A DNA stretch of 64,000 bases from JAHELQ01 sp964491915. GTDB taxonomy: Bacteria > Acidobacteriota > Aminicenantia > UBA2199. The notes under the pieces are model-generated. The model saw only the letters and a list, made by a program, of their open reading frames with translations. It ran no database searches and was not told where the DNA came from. Positions 35,257 through 43,985 of the stretch are shown piece by piece. Every line of letters begins with the position of its first letter. Position 1 is the first letter of the stretch. A program made the translations under genes and the position numbers. The DNA is taken from positions 62,001 to 126,000 of the forward strand of contig CAZBHS010000010.1 of assembly GCA_964491915.1 (NCBI GenBank), read 5' to 3'.

Positions 35257-36087
35257 TTATAGCTTGAAGAACGCCGGCAATATGAATGCTGCCCTGTGCA
35301 TATCTTCGGAATAATATTTCAGGTCCTTGAGAGTGTCTATTTTTTCCTTTTTAAAATCCCGGATGGGGTCCAGCTTTTTCGAGCAGAAACTGAAACCGAT
35401 CAATCCGCTGGGGTATGTGGGCACCATTGTATAGTAGTAGTGATAGATTGGAAAGAGCTTACGGCTGAAGGAAGCGATGTTGCGGATAATGTCTCCATGA
35501 TACATGAAGGATTCCGATTGGGTGACGATAATTCCATCGTCGGCCAAGGCCTCTCTCATGTTTTTGTAGAATTCTTCCTGGAACAATACTTCCGCAGGGC
35601 CGATAGGGTCTGACGAGTCCACGATGATGATCTGGTAGAAGTTTTTCCGCTGTTTGATAAATTCAGCACCGTCTTCATAAAAAACTTCGGTTCGTGGGTC
35701 GTCAAAGCTGCAACTCAATGCGGGGAAATGTTTTTTGCACACGTCCACAACTTTGTCGTCGATTTCGCACAGGTGACCGGTTTTAACTTCTTTATGTTTG
35801 AGGACTTCACGCAACGTACCGCCGTCCCCGCCGCCGATGACCAGCACATTTTCTGGATTCGGGTGGGTGTTCATCGCCACATGGACGATCATTTCGTGGT
35901 AATGCGCCTCGTCAAACTCGGTCAACATGATGACCTCGTCGTGCACCAGCATCTTTCCGAATGGTATCGTATCGTACACATCGATGTGTTGGAACCTGGA
36001 TGTCACCGATTCCAATACATTCTTATATCTAACCTGTACGGATCTTCCAAGATCCATTTCTAATTCTTCTACAAACCAATTGTGCAT
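35257..36087 (-). CDS. speE: Spermidine synthase
   Basis: Aminopropyltransferase making spermidine from putrescine and decarboxylated S-adenosylmethionine. The 276-residue protein has the N-terminal beta domain (VQVRYKNVLESVTSRFQHID), then the Rossmann fold with VLVIGGGDGGTLREVLKH, the catalytic Asp in IIVDSSDPIGPAEVLF, and LADDGIIVTQSES. AAGGAG lies ahead of the ATG. It is the third gene of the speD-speD-like-speE operon, 30 bases after the second gene. Confidence 0.97.
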   Translation of the reverse strand: MHNWFVEELEMDLGRSVQVRYKNVLESVTSRFQHIDVYDTIPFGKMLVHDEVIMLTEFDEAHYHEMIVHVAMNTHPNPENVLVIGGGDGGTLREVLKHKEVKTGHLCEIDDKVVDVCKKHFPALSCSFDDPRTEVFYEDGAEFIKQRKNFYQIIIVDSSDPIGPAEVLFQEEFYKNMREALADDGIIVTQSESFMYHGDIIRNIASFSRKLFPIYHYYYTMVPTYPSGLIGFSFCSKKLDPIRDFKKEKIDTLKDLKYYSEDMHRAAFILPAFFKL

Positions 36088-36117
36088 GGTTGACTCCTTG
36101 GATTAATCGGTATTGAC

Positions 36118-36513
36118 TTATTTCCTGAGAGTGACGTTCAGGTTGTAATCTTCGCCTTTGAAGAAGTTCTTTGAAAATTCAGCGGCGACATTCGGGTCGT
36201 AATATTTGCAACTGAAGATATCAAGGTAGACGGCGTTGGATTGGTTCGCGAAGTGGGCTGAAATAAGAGATGTTTCGATTAATTGGGTAAGCGAATAGCC
36301 GGATACCCGTTCATCTTCTCCGAAGTCAACGATAACAGGTTCTCCGAAACGTTTCATCTCGATCACGTCGCATAATTGAACGACGAAATCTTTGATGTGG
36401 GCGGGATCCCGGATCAATTCCGGGGCGCAACCGTGAATATCCAGGCATGTCAGGATACCCCATGCTTCCATTTGCTCAAACTCCAACTTAAAATTATTAG
36501 CTGACGTTTTCAT
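36118..36513 (-). CDS. SpeD-fold paralogue, possible pyruvoyl decarboxylase of altered specificity
   Basis: A 131-residue AdoMet decarboxylase homologue. The match to its neighbour SpeD is strict around the self-cleavage site: in ETSLISAH, Ser82 takes the place of the pyruvoyl-forming Ser64, His87 that of His69, and Cys102 (DIFSC) that of Cys84, with identical spacing of 5 and 20 residues. But the residue before the Ser is Thr, not Glu, and the one after it is Leu, not His. DIHGC, MKRFGE and DFGEDERVSGYSLTQLIETS are family-like blocks absent from normal SpeD. It may be a decarboxylase for another substrate (arginine or ornithine) or a partner subunit; which one is open. The start overlaps the SpeD stop by 17 bases. 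Confidence 0.8.
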   Translation of the reverse strand: MKTSANNFKLEFEQMEAWGILTCLDIHGCAPELIRDPAHIKDFVVQLCDVIEMKRFGEPVIVDFGEDERVSGYSLTQLIETSLISAHFANQSNAVYLDIFSCKYYDPNVAAEFSKNFFKGEDYNLNVTLRK

Positions 36514-36913
36514 TTTTTACCTCTTGTTTTGTTTCAGGTTTGTGAAGCAATTTTATGGGAAGATCAAGTATCCCTCGTTTCATTTCGCACACCGAAAGAC
36601 TGTTTGCTATAAATTTTTCCTTTAAATAGCGCAATGCGGAGTAATAATCGATTTCGCTGCCGCACGTAAAGATGTCCAATGCACAATAACCATATTCCGG
36701 CCATGTGTGCACTGAAAAATGTGACTCCTCTATCACAACGACGCCGCTTACGCCGTGTGGATTGAATTCATGAATAACTGACTGGACTATCGTGGCTCCA
36801 GAAATTTCCACTGCCTTAATCAAGGCGTTTTCCACCAATTTTGTGTCATTGATGGTGGCTGAATCACACTCGTACAGCTCAACGATTAAGTGGTTACCTA
36901 AATTTTGCACCAT
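36497..36913 (-). CDS. speD: S-adenosylmethionine decarboxylase proenzyme
   Basis: Pyruvoyl enzyme that supplies the aminopropyl donor for spermidine. The 138-residue protein is of the short bacterial/archaeal type. Self-cleavage is expected at Glu63-Ser64 in IEESHFSVHTWPE; His69 and Cys84 (DIFTCG) are the processing and catalytic residues. HEFNPHGVSGVVVIEESH is nearly family consensus. A C-terminal extension of about 20 residues is Lys/Glu-rich. It is the first gene of the operon, with its own promoter. Confidence 0.95.
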   Translation of the reverse strand: MVQNLGNHLIVELYECDSATINDTKLVENALIKAVEISGATIVQSVIHEFNPHGVSGVVVIEESHFSVHTWPEYGYCALDIFTCGSEIDYYSALRYLKEKFIANSLSVCEMKRGILDLPIKLLHKPETKQEVKNENVS

Positions 36914-37161
36914 TTTCTTGGATACATCCTACCTCTCTATAATGAATTTGAAAAATCTATATAGCATTTTTTCCGTATTTTGTAAATGCTTAAAGTGAAG
37001 TTTGACAATTATTTGTAAAAACCGGCGATTGCGGCTCCCTGCTGTGAGGCTTGAGCCAGGCTGCCCGTGGCGAGACTTCGACGAGATGTGATTTTACAAT
37101 GGATTTTTATGATCTGACAAGAGGGGACTAAACTTTATCTTACAAAAATGTTAGTAAAGTG
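36914..37161. other. Divergent intergenic region between speD and dnaK
   Basis: It holds the speD promoter (36958-36986) and leads into the dnaK promoter. A GC-rich block at about 37020-37085 shows short complementary stretches (GGCT and AGCC) but no clear structure that I can name. No HrcA CIRCE element (TTAGCACTC inverted repeat) is visible. Confidence 0.6.
36958..36986 (-). promoter_or_regulatory. Promoter of the spe operon
   Basis: Minus strand TTTACA (36986-36981), 17 bases, TATATA (36963-36958). Confidence 0.6.
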
Positions 37162-37190
37162 TTGACATAAATGAAGAATCGTTGTATATT
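37162..37190 (+). promoter_or_regulatory. Sigma-70 promoter of dnaK
   Basis: TTGACA (37162-37167), 17 bases, TATATT (37185-37190), 31 bases before the ATG. The sequence is close to consensus, so strong basal expression is expected. Confidence 0.75.
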
Positions 37191-37221
37191 AGTACTAGAA
37201 ATATTTTTGAAGGAGTGAAAT

Positions 37222-39144
37222 ATGGGCAAAATAATAGGAATTGACCTTGGAACAACGAATTCAGCGGTTGCCATCATGGAAAAAGGTGAAATTAAGAATA
37301 TACCCAATTCTGAAGGTGGCAGGACCACACCCTCGATTGTAGCTTTTACCAAAGACGGAGAAAAGTTGGTGGGACAGGTAGCCAAACGCCAGGCGGTCAC
37401 TAATCCTGAAAATACGATATACTCCATTAAGAGATTTATGGGGAGACGGTTTTCCGAAGTTCAGGAAGAGATTGAAATGGTCCCCTACAATGTTGCAAAA
37501 GGACCCAAGGATGACGCGCGAGTCGATATCCAGGGGAAACAATATTCCCCGCCGGAGATTTCCGCTTTTATCCTCCAGAAACTGAAAGAGTCTGCTGAAG
37601 ACTTTACCGGTGAAACCATCACCGAAGCGGTCATTACCGTACCGGCTTATTTTAATGATTCCCAGAGACAGGCCACCAAAGACGCCGGCCGTATTGCCGG
37701 TTTGGAAGTCAAACGGATCATCAATGAGCCGACCGCTGCCGCGTTGGCATATGGTATGGACAAAAAACAAGACCAGTTGGTCGCTGTGTATGACTTTGGC
37801 GGCGGTACATTCGATATTTCGATCCTCGAGATCGGAGAGAATATCGTCGAGGTCAAATCCACCAACGGAGACACCCATTTAGGTGGAGATAATATCGATC
37901 AACAGTTGATCGGTTGGATTAGCGAAGAGTTCAAAAAAGATCAGGGTATTGATCTTTCGAAAGATAAAATGGCGCTGCAGAGGCTGAAAGAGGCCGCTGA
38001 AAAAGCGAAGATCGAGTTATCCACAACCATGGAAACCGAGATCAACCTTCCGTTTATCACCGCGGACGCCTCGGGCCCCAAACATCTGGTCATGAAATTG
38101 AGCCGTTCTAAATTCGAACAGTTGGTGGGCGATCTTCTGAAACGGTCCCTGGAACCTTGCAAACTGGCTATTAAAGACGCAAGCGTGGATGTTTCCGAAA
38201 TCAAAGAGGTTATTCTGGTCGGTGGTTCCACCAGGATCCCGATGGTACAGACATTGGTGAAAGAGTTCTTTGGCCGCGAGCCTCACAAAGGCGTGAATCC
38301 CGACGAGGTTGTGGCCGCGGGCGCCGCTGTTCAGGGCGGTGTTCTCGGCGGGGAAGCCAAAGATATCCTGTTGTTGGATGTCACCCCGTTGTCATTGGGT
38401 ATTGAAACCCTCGGCGGTATCACCCACAAGTTGATCGAGCGGAACACAACCATTCCCACCAAAAAGACCGACACCTTTACCACCGCCGACGACAATCAGT
38501 CCAGTGTCGAGATCCATGTTCTACAGGGTGAAAGGGAAATGGCTCGCGATAACAGGACCTTGGGTAAATTCCACCTGTCCGGTATTCCACCGGCGCCTCG
38601 TGGAGTTCCACAGATCGAAGTGGCATTCGATATCGATGCCAATGGTATTCTCAATGTGTCCGCCAAAGACAAAGCCACCGGCAAGCACCAGGCCATCACC
38701 ATCACATCCTCCAGCGGTTTATCCGACGACGAGATTGAAACCATGGTCAAAGAGGCTGAGAAGCACAGAGACGAAGATAAACAGAGAAAGCAGGATATCG
38801 AGAGCAAAAACAAACTCGACCAGTTGGCGTATGGACTTGAGAAGTTGTTGAAAGAAAACAAGGATAAGATCCCTGGAGATATGGCGTCCGAAGTCGAATC
38901 CGCGGTGAAAAAAGCGCGAGAAGCGGTTGAAAGCGGCGATTCCGGCAGAATCAACCAGGAGGTCGAAAATATCAACAATTTATCAACCAAATTGTCAACC
39001 GAATTGTACAAGAACGCCGGGCCCCAGCCTGGAGCCGAGGGCGCGCCTGGACAGGAAGGTCAGGGACAGCAGGACCAGGGGGCGAACGACGACGGCGAAG
39101 TCATCGACGCCGAGTACGAAGATATCGACAAAAACAAAAGCTAA
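37222..39144 (+). CDS. dnaK: Chaperone Hsp70 (DnaK)
   Basis: ATP-dependent chaperone of 640 residues, normal length. It begins GKIIGIDLGTTNSAVAIM. The nucleotide-binding domain shows VPAYFNDSQRQATKDAGRIA, DFGGGTFDISILE and ILVGGSTRIPMVQ; the substrate-binding domain has LLLDVTPLSLGIETLGG and the helical lid follows. The C-terminus is rich in Gly, Gln and Asp and ends GEVIDAEYEDIDKNKS, similar to the EEVKD-type tail of bacterial DnaK. GAAGGAG precedes the ATG. It is monocistronic: grpE and dnaJ are not adjacent and a strong terminator follows. Confidence 0.99.
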   Translation: MGKIIGIDLGTTNSAVAIMEKGEIKNIPNSEGGRTTPSIVAFTKDGEKLVGQVAKRQAVTNPENTIYSIKRFMGRRFSEVQEEIEMVPYNVAKGPKDDARVDIQGKQYSPPEISAFILQKLKESAEDFTGETITEAVITVPAYFNDSQRQATKDAGRIAGLEVKRIINEPTAAALAYGMDKKQDQLVAVYDFGGGTFDISILEIGENIVEVKSTNGDTHLGGDNIDQQLIGWISEEFKKDQGIDLSKDKMALQRLKEAAEKAKIELSTTMETEINLPFITADASGPKHLVMKLSRSKFEQLVGDLLKRSLEPCKLAIKDASVDVSEIKEVILVGGSTRIPMVQTLVKEFFGREPHKGVNPDEVVAAGAAVQGGVLGGEAKDILLLDVTPLSLGIETLGGITHKLIERNTTIPTKKTDTFTTADDNQSSVEIHVLQGEREMARDNRTLGKFHLSGIPPAPRGVPQIEVAFDIDANGILNVSAKDKATGKHQAITITSSSGLSDDEIETMVKEAEKHRDEDKQRKQDIESKNKLDQLAYGLEKLLKENKDKIPGDMASEVESAVKKAREAVESGDSGRINQEVENINNLSTKLSTELYKNAGPQPGAEGAPGQEGQGQQDQGANDDGEVIDAEYEDIDKNKS

Positions 39145-39203
39145 AGATTGGAAATGTAATCTCCATTTTAAGATAAGTAGTTTATCTCATAGTGAGGTTT
39201 TAC

Positions 39204-39238
39204 AGGCAGCCACCGTGTGGTGGCTGCCTTTTTTTTTG
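39204..39238 (+). terminator. Intrinsic terminator of dnaK
   Basis: Perfect 11-bp stem AGGCAGCCACC / GGTGGCTGCCT, a 4-base loop GTGT, then a run of ten T. Confidence 0.95.
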
Positions 39239-39260
39239 GTAGTTGTCTGGAAATATTTAT

Positions 39261-39289
39261 TTGCTTTGTAGGAACAATTGTGTTAATTT
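39261..39289 (+). promoter_or_regulatory. Possible promoter of the lipoprotein-fabH genes
   Basis: TTGCTT (39261-39266), 17 bases, TAATTT (39284-39289); weak match. Confidence 0.35.
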
Positions 39290-39319
39290 ATAGTTTAATT
39301 CAAAAATCTAGGAGGTCCT

Positions 39320-40207
39320 ATGAAAATTAAAGCTGGAATAGCTTTACTTTTTATTTTGCTGGCTTCAGTTTCGTGTGGAACGGATAGAGATAGGCGTGGA
39401 GTTGATTTGAAGGTTGATCTTTTACCGGAAGTTATTACCGATTTTCTGTATGTCAAAATGAATTACAATTTTAGTTTTAAGGATAAATTCGCTGGCCTGG
39501 ACAAGGATTATACTGTGTTCGTCCATTTTTGGCGGCCTAAGAATAAAGAGATGTTGCTGGTGGACGATCACCTGCCGCAGGTGAGCTCATCTCAATGGAA
39601 AAAAGGCGACACGATCACATATTCCCGTAGAATCTTCATCCCGAAATTTTTGGAAGAGAGCGATATTGATTTTGAAGGATATGAAGAGATAAAGATGACA
39701 GTCGGATTATACGATCCCACTTCCGGCAACGACGGAGAGAAAACGGTGTTGTTCCAAAAGAATATCGAGATTCGCCCCGCATCGTACAGCGCGCCGGAGA
39801 TTGTTTTTTCCGAAGGCTGGAACAGTGTCGAGACAGATATGAATATCGAAAATCCCGATTGGCGGAAATGGCAATGGACCACCAAACGAGCTGTGTGCAT
39901 CATTGAAAACCCCAAAAAGGAAGCCCACCTGATTATTCGCGGGGGCGTCGATAAAATCAAGTCTAAAGACCAGAAGGTTATTTTTAAAATCAATGACACA
40001 ATACTCGATGAATTTGTTCCTGAAACGGCGAAATTTTCGAAAGAATACACTATAAAGCCCGAGATTATGGGCAAAGAATATGAATTCAGATTTGCAATTG
40101 AAACGGACAAGGTATTCGTACCTGCAGTTTTAAACCCCAATTCAACCGATAAACGGGAATTGGGAGTACAAATATATTTTCTTTACTTTAGAGAGTTGGT
40201 AAATTGA
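39320..40207 (+). CDS. Lipoprotein of unknown function
   Basis: A 295-residue protein with a lipoprotein signal (IALLFILLASVSC, lipobox Cys at residue 19), so it is probably anchored in a membrane facing the periplasm. The mature part is beta-rich: LYVKMNYNFSFKDKF and DYTVFVHFWRPKNKEMLLVD suggest a domain at 35-150 of an immunoglobulin-like type, and a second beta domain follows (AHLIIRGGVDKIKS ... KINDTILDEFVPET). I do not recognise a named family. AGGAGG lies ahead of the ATG. The stop overlaps the fabH start by one base, so it is cotranscribed with fabH. Confidence 0.85.
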   Translation: MKIKAGIALLFILLASVSCGTDRDRRGVDLKVDLLPEVITDFLYVKMNYNFSFKDKFAGLDKDYTVFVHFWRPKNKEMLLVDDHLPQVSSSQWKKGDTITYSRRIFIPKFLEESDIDFEGYEEIKMTVGLYDPTSGNDGEKTVLFQKNIEIRPASYSAPEIVFSEGWNSVETDMNIENPDWRKWQWTTKRAVCIIENPKKEAHLIIRGGVDKIKSKDQKVIFKINDTILDEFVPETAKFSKEYTIKPEIMGKEYEFRFAIETDKVFVPAVLNPNSTDKRELGVQIYFLYFRELVN

Positions 40208-41184
40208 TGAGATCAAAAATTATAGGAACAGGTTCGTACTTGCCTGAGAGGGTGATGACCAATCAGGATTGGGAAAAGATTGTCGAAACGTCTGATGAGT
40301 GGATCACGTCTCGCACAGGAATCAAAGAGAGACATTTTGCCGCCGACGGTCAAACGACCTCCGATTTAGTCACAGAGGCCTCAAAATTGGCTATCGAAGA
40401 AGCCGGAATCGACAAGGATGAGTTGGACTTAATCATCGTGGCGACAATTTCCGGGGATAATGCTTACCCCTCGACCGGTTGTTGGGTGCAGAAAAAATTG
40501 GGAATCAAGCCGGTTCCCGCGTTTGATGTGAGCGCCGGATGTTCCGGTTTTTTGTATTCCTTGATAGTGGCTGATTCCTTCATAAAAGCCGGAGTCGCCA
40601 AGAAAGTGTTGGTTGCGGGCGCGGAAGTCATGTCTCGTGTGATTAATTGGGAAGACCGCAATACCTGTGTATTGTTCGGAGATGGAGCCGGAGCGGCGGT
40701 TCTCGAAGCTACCGAGGAAGATACTGGGATTCTTTCCCATTATTGGGAAGCCGACGGCAATCTCGGCGAGCTGTTAATTCAGCCTGCCGGCGGAAGCGCG
40801 ATGCCCGCTTCGGCGGAAACCGTCGCCAATAAGAAACACACGGTCCACATGAGCGGCAACGAAGTATTCAAGCACGCGGTCCGCATGATGCAGGATTCGG
40901 CGCTAAAATCTATCGACCGCGCCGGTTTGACAAGCGATGATATCGATTTGTTTATTCCGCACCAGGCGAATATCAGAATCATCGAGGCCACCATTAGAAG
41001 GGCCCATATTCCGTTGGAAAAAACCTTTATAAATATCGATAAAATAGCCAATGTTTCAGCCGGCACCATTCCTATTGCCCTGGATCACGCCCGTAAGCAG
41101 GGGCGGATCAAACCGGGCGACAATGTGCTTTTCGCAGCCTTTGGCGCAGGTTTTACCTGGGCTGGAATGACCATCCGCTTTTAA
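40207..41184 (+). CDS. fabH: 3-oxoacyl-[ACP] synthase III
   Basis: Starts fatty acid synthesis by condensing acetyl-CoA with malonyl-ACP. The 325-residue protein carries the catalytic triad: Cys in DVSAGCSGFLYSL, His in FIPHQANIRIIE and Asn in NVSAGTIPIALDHA. The N-terminal signature SDEWITSRTGIKERH is also present. The start is ATG 40207, which shares a base with the stop of the preceding gene, so translation is coupled to the lipoprotein. No other fab genes are adjacent. Confidence 0.97.
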   Translation: MRSKIIGTGSYLPERVMTNQDWEKIVETSDEWITSRTGIKERHFAADGQTTSDLVTEASKLAIEEAGIDKDELDLIIVATISGDNAYPSTGCWVQKKLGIKPVPAFDVSAGCSGFLYSLIVADSFIKAGVAKKVLVAGAEVMSRVINWEDRNTCVLFGDGAGAAVLEATEEDTGILSHYWEADGNLGELLIQPAGGSAMPASAETVANKKHTVHMSGNEVFKHAVRMMQDSALKSIDRAGLTSDDIDLFIPHQANIRIIEATIRRAHIPLEKTFINIDKIANVSAGTIPIALDHARKQGRIKPGDNVLFAAFGAGFTWAGMTIRF

Positions 41185-41244
41185 TTTTTCTGACAAGCGG
41201 TCTTGATGCGTAGCTAGCGGAGGGATTGATATAAAAAAAACTAT

Positions 41245-41273
41245 TTGCAAAAATCCCTCCGGGCTGTTAAGAT
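41245..41273 (+). promoter_or_regulatory. Promoter of the DUF2007 gene, leaderless
   Basis: TTGCAA (41245-41250), 17 bases, TAAGAT (41268-41273), then 7 bases to the ATG at 41281. There is no ribosome binding site. Confidence 0.55.
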
Positions 41274-41280
41274 AGTGCCC

Positions 41281-41526
41281 ATGGAAAACAAACTGACCGA
41301 ACTCATTGTGGTGGAAGGTATGGTGGAGGCGGAAATCATCAAGGCGGAACTGGAAAGTTTCGATATTCCCTGCGCCCTTAAATTTGAATCCGCGGGGCGC
41401 CTCTTTGGAATTACCATGAACGGCCTCGGCAAGGTGAAAGTCATGGTGTATCCAGAGCATCTGGCGCGGGCAAAAGAGTTGCTCGAAGCGCAGGCGGCGC
41501 CGGAAACCAACGACACAGAGGAATGA
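41281..41526 (+). CDS. DUF2007 small protein
   Basis: An 81-residue protein with the ferredoxin-like DUF2007 fold pattern: LTELIVVEGMVEAEIIKAEL, then IPCALKFES and KVMVYPEHLARAKELLEAQ. Proteins of this family are described as possible signal-transducing PII-like proteins; a role is not known. The ATG at 41281 was chosen because the frame ahead of it lies over a promoter. It ends 3 bases before the M28 peptidase gene and is likely cotranscribed with it. Confidence 0.82.
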   Translation: MENKLTELIVVEGMVEAEIIKAELESFDIPCALKFESAGRLFGITMNGLGKVKVMVYPEHLARAKELLEAQAAPETNDTEE

Positions 41527-41529
41527 GCG

Positions 41530-43098
41530 ATGGCTAGAATTGTTGTCGTGTTATTCGTTCTTTGTATTTTACTCCCATCTTTTGCCGCTACAATCGATGA
41601 GCGGGTCCAGAAGCTCACCCTCGAAGAGATGCAGAGCGTCATCGAATTTTTAGGCCACGACCTTCTGGAAGGCCGGGCTCCGGGCACCCGCGGCGGTCAA
41701 ACCGCTGAGATTTATATGCGCAGTCTCTTTAAATGGATGGGATTGCGGCCCGGCGCAGGCGATTCCTACCTCCAACCCTTCACCTTAAAAGGCTTTACTC
41801 TTCAGAATCTCGACGCCAGAGCCGGAGAGGTCGCTCTCCAGTATCGCGACGACATTATGGGCACCTATACGGGGCCCGAAAAGAACTTCAAGATCGAAGG
41901 CGACGCGGTGTTCGTCGGTTTCGGTATCACCACCGAATTATGGAACTGGGACGATTATAAAGATATCGATGTGAAGGATAAAATCGTCATTGCCCGGGTT
42001 AACGATCCGGGGATGTTTCATGACGACATTTTCGAAGGTAAGACCTTGACCTATTTCGGCCGTTGGACCTACCATATCGAAGAGGCCGCCCTCCGTGGAG
42101 CGCGGGGGATTCTTCTCATCCACACCGAAAAGTCCGCCGGTTACGGCTGGCATGTGGTGCGGAACTCCTGGGCCGGCGAAGAGGTCTTCCTGCCGTCGGA
42201 TGTAGACGGCAATCTGGTGTTCAGAGGTTGGATCAAAGAGAGTAGTCTCAAAAAAGTATTGGCGGCATCCAAATATAAACTCGACAAACTCTACAAAAAA
42301 TCCCGTAGCCGCCGCTTCAAACCCATCGATCTCGGCTTTCGGGTCAATCTCGAAGGTTCCTGTTCCTACAGGGAGGTCGCCAATCACAATGTAGTGGCAG
42401 AAATTCCCGGCAAAACGCCGCAACGCGTTGTGTTGAGCGCCCACATCGATCATTTGGGCCTGGGCGAAGAAAAAGAAGGCGACAACATCTTCAATGGAGC
42501 CATTGACAACGGGTCCGCTGTGGCGGCGATGGTGCTCTGCGCCCGCATTTTGAAAGAGATGCAAGGGGACTTGCACTATTCTGTGACTATTTTGGCTTGC
42601 AATGCCGAGGAATCCGGGCTTTTAGGTTCGCGCCATTATGCAGCCGTAACAGACCGGGATTCCATTATCGCCACTATCAATTTCGAGTCCACTCCGGTTT
42701 GGGAGGAAACGTCCGATTTTATGGGTGTCGGGGCGCGGTTTTCCACTCTCGAGGATGTGCTGAAAGAGGTGGTGGCCAACGAGGGCTTGAGCTACTCCTA
42801 CTTCTCCATGTCGGATCAGGGATTCTTCTATCGCTCCGACCAGTTCCCCTTTGCCCGCTACAATATTCCCTCCATGTGGATTAGCGCCGGGGAAAACGAC
42901 GCCAGCGGCCAAAAGAAATACCCCAATTTCTGGCGCACCGACTATCACACCGTTCGCGATTGTTACAATCCCGAATGGCCTCTCGAAGGTTTGCGGCAAA
43001 CGGTGAAGGTGACTCTCAAGTTGATCGAGCGAATGAACGAAGGGAAAATTTTACCCCGGATGAAGCGGCAAATCCCCTTCCCGCTCTATACAAAATAG
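41530..43098 (+). CDS. Secreted M28 family metallopeptidase
   Basis: A 522-residue protein with a signal peptide (IVVVLFVLCILLPSFAATI). The zinc aminopeptidase core starts with LSAHIDHLGLG (His and Asp ligands), GAIDNGSAVAAM (Asp ligand) and ACNAEESGLLGSRHYA (catalytic Glu and ligand Glu), then DYHTVRD with the last His ligand. A PA-domain-like insertion lies between about 125 and 255 (VFVGFGITTELWNWDDYKDI, GARGILLIHTEK). This is the layout of secreted leucyl-type or glutamate carboxypeptidase-like aminopeptidases. Its upstream neighbour is the DUF2007 gene. Confidence 0.95.
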   Translation: MARIVVVLFVLCILLPSFAATIDERVQKLTLEEMQSVIEFLGHDLLEGRAPGTRGGQTAEIYMRSLFKWMGLRPGAGDSYLQPFTLKGFTLQNLDARAGEVALQYRDDIMGTYTGPEKNFKIEGDAVFVGFGITTELWNWDDYKDIDVKDKIVIARVNDPGMFHDDIFEGKTLTYFGRWTYHIEEAALRGARGILLIHTEKSAGYGWHVVRNSWAGEEVFLPSDVDGNLVFRGWIKESSLKKVLAASKYKLDKLYKKSRSRRFKPIDLGFRVNLEGSCSYREVANHNVVAEIPGKTPQRVVLSAHIDHLGLGEEKEGDNIFNGAIDNGSAVAAMVLCARILKEMQGDLHYSVTILACNAEESGLLGSRHYAAVTDRDSIIATINFESTPVWEETSDFMGVGARFSTLEDVLKEVVANEGLSYSYFSMSDQGFFYRSDQFPFARYNIPSMWISAGENDASGQKKYPNFWRTDYHTVRDCYNPEWPLEGLRQTVKVTLKLIERMNEGKILPRMKRQIPFPLYTK

Positions 43099-43126
43099 TT
43101 TAGAGATTTAAAGGCATAAAGGAGAA

Positions 43127-43642
43127 ATGATGAAAACAAGCAGAATGAGTGTTCTCTTTATATTAATGCTATTAATGGTTTCCGGTATCGGATTACACGG
43201 GGCCAAAATAAAAGGAAAGGTGATTCGAGTGGACGATGGCGATACCATCAAAATCGCCTTGAGAGGAAGAACGCTGGACGTCCGATTCGCCGGAGCCGAC
43301 TGCCCGGAAAAGGGACAGGCCTATTATGAAGAGGCCAAAGAGTTCACCACCAAAAAAATATTAGGCAAACTTGTCAATCTCGAAATTATTTCGTATCCCA
43401 GCGATACATCGTTCGTAGCCCGCGTGGCGCTCGAAGGATTCGATATGTCCCTGGAATTGATCAAAAACGGTCTCGCCTGGTACGACAAAGAGTCGCAAGA
43501 AGACAAGGAGCTTGCCAAAGCGCATAAAAAGGCCAAAAAAGCGAAGACCGGTCTCTGGTCAACGCCGACTCCGGCCGCTCCCTGGGTGTATCGTCAATCC
43601 CAGCAAGCAGCCGCTAAAGTGATTGAAACGGAAAACAAGTAG
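43127..43642 (+). CDS. Secreted thermonuclease-like (SNase) protein
   Basis: A 171-residue exported protein (signal peptide VLFILMLLMVSGIGLHGAK) of the staphylococcal nuclease family. It shows GKVIRVDDGDTIKIAL, the catalytic Arg-Glu block LDVRFAGADCPEKGQ, FVARVALEG with the second Arg, and ELIKNGLAWYDK. These are the nuclease active-site regions, so DNA or RNA hydrolysis outside the cytoplasm is plausible. GGAGA precedes two consecutive ATGs (43127, 43130). A weak basic tail follows the domain. It converges on the UPF0145 gene, 13 bases away. Confidence 0.92.
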   Translation: MMKTSRMSVLFILMLLMVSGIGLHGAKIKGKVIRVDDGDTIKIALRGRTLDVRFAGADCPEKGQAYYEEAKEFTTKKILGKLVNLEIISYPSDTSFVARVALEGFDMSLELIKNGLAWYDKESQEDKELAKAHKKAKKAKTGLWSTPTPAAPWVYRQSQQAAAKVIETENK

Positions 43643-43655
43643 TGTAGAAGTAGAT

Positions 43656-43976
43656 CTATTTTTTCTTCAATTTTACCGCGGTGCCGTAAGCCAGTAATTC
43701 TGCGGCCCCCTGCATCACGTTGGAAGTGGTGAAGCGCATACAAACAATGCCGTCCGCTCCCAACTCCTGCGCTTTGTGAATCATCCGGTCCATCGCCTGC
43801 TCCCGCGATTCCGAGAACATCTTCGAATATTCATGGATCTCTCCCCCCACAATGGTGCGCAATCCCGCCATGATGTCTTTACCGATATGTTTGGCCCGGA
43901 TCGTGTTGCCTTTTACCACCCCGAGGGTCTCTGTAATTTCATAATCCGCGAAAAAGTCTTGTGTCGTTATTAGCAT
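43656..43976 (-). CDS. UPF0145 (YbjQ-like) family protein
   Basis: A 106-residue protein of the YbjQ/DUF74 family. It has LGVVKGNTIRAKHIGKDI, GLRTIVGGEIHEYSKMFSES, AMDRMIHKAQELGADGIVCM and VMQGAAELLAYGTAV, all family-typical. These proteins form pentamers and are sometimes called heavy-metal-binding, but no function is established. GGAGG lies ahead of the ATG. It follows the small membrane protein gene after 9 bases. Confidence 0.93.
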   Translation of the reverse strand: MLITTQDFFADYEITETLGVVKGNTIRAKHIGKDIMAGLRTIVGGEIHEYSKMFSESREQAMDRMIHKAQELGADGIVCMRFTTSNVMQGAAELLAYGTAVKLKKK

Positions 43977-43985
43977 GATTCCTCC

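Noticed and set aside
36914..37221. HrcA/CIRCE heat-shock element upstream of dnaK
   Set aside because: No TTAGCACTC-type inverted repeat is present.
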